From Rhizoclosmatium globosum (taxonomy: Eukaryota > Chytridiomycota > Chytridiomycetes > Chytridiales > Chytriomycetaceae), in assembly GCA_002104985.1 (NCBI GenBank), contig MCGO01000025.1, positions 186,001 through 250,000 of the forward strand: a DNA stretch of 64,000 nt. Direction: 5' to 3'. This document shows positions 59,101 through 64,000 of the stretch, in pieces; position 1 is the first letter of the stretch, and every line of letters starts with the position of its first letter. A model generated the notes under the pieces. It made no database searches. It was given only the letters and a program-made list of their open reading frames with translations, and was not told the DNA's origin. A program made the position numbers and the translations under genes.

Positions 59101-61092
59101 TGTTACAAGTGTCCAAGTCGTGTATTGTCAAGTGAGTCTTTTCTTCCTTTTGTGAAAAAGTTTCAACGGCTAAGCGAGCAGTCTAAGTGATATCAGAGAA
59201 TAAGCTTGCGTTTGTGCATTGTTCATGGACATACGTGAAGACGCTCTTCCAAGTCTGATATTCTGGACGCCAACCTTTGGTTCTCATTATTAGCATCTTG
59301 GAGACCCTTCATTGCATCTTGAGATAAGGAATGTTAGACGATAATTAAGTCTGTCTCCAAGGTGATATACGTAACTTGTGCCTCGAATCGTCCGATTTTT
59401 CAGCTCCTCAACAAAATATGTGATCAAACTATCGTTATCCATATCGACAAGAGCATCTTCTTTCACACATGAGACGCTGCTTGCAACTATTGTGTTCGAT
59501 TCAATAAAAGGGCTTGTTTTGCCCTCTTCTTGCTTTCTGATTTGAGCTTCGAGATAATCAATGCGTTCTTGCATACTGGCCAATTTAACTGCCTATTACC
59601 GAATCAGCAAGACTTAAAAGGGAACGAAACTAACTTGGAAGTCAATTGTGTTGATCACTGGCTTATTTTGGATCTTTCTCGCTCGATCAGCATACTTGAG
59701 CGTGTTCAGTGTTTCTTCATAGTCTTCTTCACATGGACTAACACAGGCAAGCATCAATGTCTTTGCGTTTCCGCCCAAAGAGTTTTGAAGCAACCTGTGT
59801 TTACTTGGTTAATCTAATTTGTATGATTTGATTTACCTTGTCAGTTTAGAGTCACGATATGGAACATGAATGGCAGTTATGGCATGATTTGAGTGAGGGT
59901 CGTGCATTTCTCCCAACACGCTGATCACGTTTCCAAGTGCAAGGAGTCCTGAATTAATTTTAACAGACTCTTTCAATCTCACGCCTTCTGCGCCCGTGCG
60001 TTTTACACGTTCAGAGCCTGCCAAATCAACAAGATGTAGCTTCGAGCACCTTAATAGTCGCGAAGCTGTGGAAGAAGCAGGAGAAGTGAATCCAAAGTCT
60101 TCCTCGTCCGTTTTCATTCCGACTATCCTTGATGTGTCAAGCCGTTGCTCAAGGATAAGAGTAAATACTGCATGCGATCGAGATGACGACATATGCATCT
60201 TCGTGTCGCCAGTGGTTCGCTCAATCCCTCCCATCTCAAGGCACTTGAAGAGGTCGTTGGCACACGATACAGACTCTTCGTGCACGCCAGACACTGTTAT
60301 AGATCCATTTCGGTCTTCTCGAATTTGAATATCTTTTGCATCATTATTTGGCATGAGTAGGTCGCGAACCTGAGGAATGCATTTGAGTAATCCGAAGACA
60401 ACGGAAATTACTATACCTGCTCTTGATAGATTTCCAAGAAAGTACAACGAATTGAATACGATATGTTCGGATCTAGTTTTTGTTTCATCTGTAAACAAGA
60501 GGTGAACTTTGTTGTCAGGATTCCAGTATTTCAATTAACGTACATCAATCAGATTCATAATTTGATGGACGACTCGCGGAATAATTCCCATCTCGTCTTC
60601 TGGAGTGTTTGCATTATTACTGCTTCCCATCGTATAAGTCTTTCCTGAGGATGTTTGACCACTTTATGGGATGCTGTTAACAATCACCTCACAGATAAAT
60701 AATATCCTTACTATGCGAAAATAGTAACATTGAATCCATCCACGAATTGATTCACCAAATTGAGGCAGGATGAGTTATAAAGCTCTTTCTGGGAAGACTC
60801 GGACACATGAACTTGGTCAAAGGTGAAGGTCTTCTTCCCACCTACAGCACCATGAGCAGGACTGGACGCGATATTTAACGTCTGAATATCATCTTTCGAT
60901 ACGACGATAGCATTGGCTTTCGGAATGACGCCTAGGCACAATTTGTGGTGAGGAGTGTGGCTTCCAGACTTGGCAGCAACTGCGTTGGCAGGCCGAATCT
61001 ACTATATGCTTAATGCAGTTGATTATAACCAGAAAACATACGCGTATGGCGACGGTCACAGACTGCTGTTGGCCCTCAACAACCTCCTGCAT
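56200..61092 (-). CDS. Kinesin-4-like motor with long coiled coil
   Basis: N-terminal motor: VTVAIR + [16 protein letters not shown] (P-loop), [26 protein letters not shown] (switch I), [15 protein letters not shown] (switch II), [10 protein letters not shown], and the neck [19 protein letters not shown], which is typical of the kinesin-4 group (KIF4/KIF21/KIF27). The remaining ~900 residues are almost continuous coiled coil, in about fourteen exons. The protein ends IAPAAL at TAA 56200-56202. Kinesin-4 members regulate microtubule length and, in cilia, axoneme length. Which subgroup this is cannot be settled by eye. An AATAAA-type signal lies just downstream (about 56187). Confidence 0.88.
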
Positions 61093-61206
61093 TCGTTTTG
61101 TCAGAGTTTGTTGGAAAAGGGACGAGTGGCTGATTGAAAGAACCACCAAGAATCTGACGTCCAACGTCAAAACACATTCATTATTTATCGCTTTGCACAA
61201 AAATAT

Positions 61207-62987
61207 TTATTCATCAAGATCCGGCTCATACCGTGCCGTACTCCGACCAGCTCGTACTGACTTGGTGTTTACCCAGTCCTTCATCACATCCTTGATACAG
61301 TTTTCAATTCGCATACGATGCCCAATCATGCCCAATTTAGGGAAAGTCTTCAATTGTCCTTGAGTGATGTATTCCTCCAACTTCTCCGCACTGGGATCCT
61401 CCAAAATGTGAACACAGTCCGGTAATACATTAGAGTTCGCAGGTAAGATTGTTACGGCTCCATCAAATTGTTGTAAAAATACTGAAGATACGTCCGTGGA
61501 CATGATAGGTGGTAACAGCTTAAGATCCTTGCAGAGGCGTAGCCATTTCTTCAAATCCAGGTCAATCATGTGAATCATGGACGAAGCTATGAAGCCTCCT
61601 CTCCAACCCCTTCCTCCTCTGTGGGGGGTAGGGCAGCCAGCTGAACCTTGGGACTCATAGAAAAACTAGACCATACCATTAGATTCGCATTAGAAATTTC
61701 AAAGAACTTACGATAGTGACATGTGGGTTTACTTGAGAGACAATTTGGAAGGTAACATTCAACCTTGAGAGGTCAGGAATATCAGATCGGATTGAACCAT
61801 CACGCCACAATTTTCCAGAGCCACGATATGGGACTAAATCTCCAAGTTCGGTTTTGCATAGCAGCTTGATAGATGGCAAAATCAATGGAATTGCACAGGA
61901 CGCGCAAATAGCACTTGAAATAACAACATCAGGTGCCTGAAGAAATAATGAGCCAATGTCCAAACTTGTGCGATAAGACTTACTGTCAAGAAATTTAACA
62001 CTTTCGATGGCGTGACACTGTTCTTTTCATCCGGCGTAACAGAAATGCAAAGAATTCTTCCAGTTCGTTGATATGCCTCCAAAAATGTCATATGTCCTTT
62101 CGTCAATTCTCCCAGCTGATCGAATGGGATGGTGGGATCAAATAAATAACCATCTGATAATAGCCTCTTAATTCGAACCGACCATGGATCAGCCATGATT
62201 GTGAAGTTGCTGACGGATTTCTGTGCATCAAAGATTCCTTCTGAAATAAGTTCCTCATCAGTTCGAGTGCAAATAAGTGCTGGAAAAGGCTTTAGTACAA
62301 TCCAAGTGAGTTCGGAAAACTTACCAGCCAATAGGATCCACCAGAAGTTCCCGTAATAACTTCGGGCAGCATTCCTTCCTCAAACAGCGACTTCAGAACA
62401 CCCATATGATAGTATGTCAAGCTTCCTCCTCCACTAAGTGATAAGGCAGCGCGACTGAAGCAGTGTCAGTAACAATACAGGAACATGAAACACTTACCCA
62501 TATCCTTTCGACAAGCTCTTGAAGAATGCACTCTTTTCTTCAGCCTTGACGTTCTGAGATTGAGCGACAAACTTGATACCAGCCTCAACTTCTTGATAAA
62601 ACATCTCCAAGTCGACTTTAGTGCCAATATACGAGTTGCTGTAGAGTGCCTCATTCATACAACCCCCATGGTTCTTTTTACAAGCATGTGTGAGATGTTT
62701 CATGACTTCTTTCGCATCATTTTCTATCCGAGCCTGGTTCAGCCGTTTCGTTGTTTTACGAATCAATTTCTGGTTATAGATTTCATTTTCGTCGTCTTGT
62801 TGATGTTTCCACTCATCATGCCGCATGAACGAATCCAAATAAGCAGCACCGACTTTCCAAGACTCATAATTTGTCGATTGTGAGAGGAGTTGGAGGAGTT
62901 TTCGGTGAGGGCCTGGGAGACAACGAAACGTTCGTACAAGAAGACAAACAAGCGAACTAAGAGCAATGCTGTAAGATCCAAGCCCAT
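61207..62987 (-). CDS. Patatin-type triacylglycerol lipase (Tgl3/4/5-SDP1 family), one-base frameshift near the start
   Basis: Lipid-droplet lipase family. N-terminal membrane-like segment MGLDLTALLLVRLFVFLYER, then the DUF3336-like region (STNYESWKVGAAYLD, GTKVDLEMFYQE) and the patatin domain: oxyanion loop LSLSGGGSLTYYHMGVLKSL, nucleophile GTSGGS, and dyad Asp in WRDGSIRSDIP. The N-terminal segment and the rest are in different frames. One extra A in the run at 62899-62902 (plus strand TTTT) joins QALTE to KLLQLLSQS, a natural continuation. Ends RYEPDLDE. About 540 residues, shorter at the C-terminus than yeast Tgl4/5. Confidence 0.85.
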
Positions 62988-63136
62988 GATAGAAAGAATG
63001 ATTGCCTATATTCGCAATTAAAGGTGGCACCCTATTTCAAGAATTCACACTCACGAGAAGAGGGTATCGGAGGAGCGTGAAGAACAGAGACAATCTGAAA
63101 GCACTTCTATGTGGAGACTTTGAAGCAGACGTTGGT

Positions 63137-63696
63137 TTATTCTTGTCGGCTGAGCGTTGCGAGACTGAAAGAAGGATGGTTGGAGTCTGGGTTTCTGGGT
63201 AACATGGAACTGCAACGAGCCATTTGTTCTGAGCAAGCTGGAGTCGATTCTAGAGATTCATGCTTTGTGTTCATACGTCCCCGTCCCACAGGTGACTTCA
63301 GCTTGAGTCCATGTTTTCTGGGTCGTGCTGTCAAGGGTGAGGCTGTAGGCATGCGGGACGATGCAGAGCTGTATGGATCCCAGAAGGAGGACGACTCGCT
63401 TTGGTCTGAGGAATCGGAGGTATAATCGAAGCGGAGGCCGTCGGTCTTGGAGTTCCTCCGTTCTCCAATCAGTTCTCCTGAACCATTGGAATACCTCGTC
63501 AGTTATCCTTCAATTAAAACGAAGAAAACAAACCTTCAGAATTCTGCCAGGCCACAGAATGGGGCGAAGAGGCGCGTGTCATGGCTGGTGTCGAATTGGA
63601 TGAAGTGACCATGTGCGTTTGTCGAACAAAATTTTGAGTAGACCCGGAAAAACGGGGCGGAAGAACTTTCTTTTCGTTGGCGTGCTTTCCACTCAT
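63137..63696 (-). CDS. Ser/Pro-rich disordered protein, unknown
   Basis: Two exons: MSGKHANEKKVLPPRFSGST ... WQNSEG, an intron of about 55 nt (GTTTGT...TTCAG), then ELIGERRNSKTDGLRFDYTS ... LATLSRQE. About 165 residues, rich in Ser, Pro, Arg and Lys. There is no domain, signal peptide or membrane segment. The phase-consistent splice is the main support. It lies 150 bp upstream of the patatin gene on the same strand, so it could also be an upstream part of a longer transcript. Confidence 0.45.
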
Positions 63697-63808
63697 CCCT
63701 GGTCACGAATATTTAGTATATTTTTGATTTTAAATTCGTTTCTTTGTTGACCTTCTTGAATCGAATCATGTCATGCATGCACAAATATGAGATCAGACCA
63801 TTCACCAT

Positions 63809-63976
63809 TTATTTCACGAATGATTGAACAAGCTTCTCCTTAACCTTTGCAACAAATTCATCAGCAGCAGCCATAGCTCGTGTGACATCGTCCGTTTCCA
63901 GATCCACAGAGGTATATGCATGAATCTGCAATGCACCCAATAACTTGTCAAGGCGAGACATATTAGGTTTAAACAT
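63809..63976 (-). CDS. Short helical protein or last exon of a gene beyond the window
   Basis: The open frame MSRLDKLLGALQIH ... EKLVQSFVK ends at TAA 63809-63811. Two in-frame ATGs (63976, 63961) precede it, and a stop sits at the window edge, but an acceptor AG just at the edge would also allow it to be a 3' exon. The composition is amphipathic-helical (AMAAADEFVAKVKEKL). Not recognised. Confidence 0.4.
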   Translation of the reverse strand: MFKPNMSRLDKLLGALQIHAYTSVDLETDDVTRAMAAADEFVAKVKEKLVQSFVK

Positions 63977-64000
63977 ATAATTCAAGTCAACTCGACTTCA

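Overview
The window is nuclear DNA of a gene-dense, intron-rich eukaryote. It is most likely a flagellated (zoosporic) early-diverging fungus of chytrid type. Introns are mostly 44-70 nt with GT...AG ends and CTAAC/CTAAT-like branch sites, and genes sit 30-250 bp apart on both strands. Fungal-style WSC-domain membrane proteins occur together with parts of a working cilium: BBS9, ARL6/BBS3, a lebercilin (LCA5) homologue, a TBC1D19 homologue, a beta-tubulin and a kinesin-4-like motor. The taxon is an inference from this gene content; nothing in the window names a species.

Layout. 1-6817 (+): 3' part of a myosin whose tail carries two MyTH4-FERM modules. 6927-8322 (+): coiled-coil protein. 8355-11080 (+): BBS9. 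11-15 kb: repeat-rich gap with a decayed pogo/Tigger-like transposase and a broken Gly/Asn-rich, Cys-tailed ORF. 15.1-19.2 kb: head-to-head TBC1D19 (-) and LCA5 (+). 19.6-23.9 kb: two homeobox genes in tandem, separated by a 1.75-kb non-coding stretch. 24.1-26.8 kb: DBF4. 27.0-32.4 kb (-): phenylalanine hydroxylase, a nucleoplasmin-like histone chaperone, PUF60. 32.5-34.9 kb (+): tandem RAB6 paralogues. 35.0-37.8 kb (-): NSUN2/Trm4. 38.2-40.6 kb (+): eIF5-mimic (BZW) and a small nucleotidyltransferase. 40.6-41.4 kb: broken Cys-rich GCC2/GCC3-type gene. 41.8-50.9 kb: cluster of three single-pass membrane proteins (two with WSC domains), split by a foreign-looking 4.2-kb segment. 51.0-63.7 kb: small membrane protein, ARL6, SAP18, VOC protein, beta-tubulin, kinesin, patatin-type lipase and a Ser-rich protein. 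A gene end lies at the right edge.

The most striking structure is at 43.6-47.9 kb. A tRNA-Leu(AAG) gene on the minus strand is cut in two next to its anticodon loop. The 5' part is at 47,928-47,897 and the 3' part at 43,671-43,622. Their acceptor (7 bp) and anticodon (5 bp) stems still pair exactly. The 4,225 bp between them carries one intact 699-codon, six-exon gene of unknown function with a zinc-ribbon-like CxxC pair, plus two perfect minisatellites. This looks like an undescribed mobile element that entered a tRNA gene.

A second window-wide signal concerns sequence quality. At least six otherwise well-conserved genes (PAH, PUF60, BZW, nucleotidyltransferase, a WSC protein and the patatin lipase) each need exactly one extra base, always in a short homopolymer, to read through. 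That points to homopolymer contractions in the assembly rather than six coincident pseudogenes.
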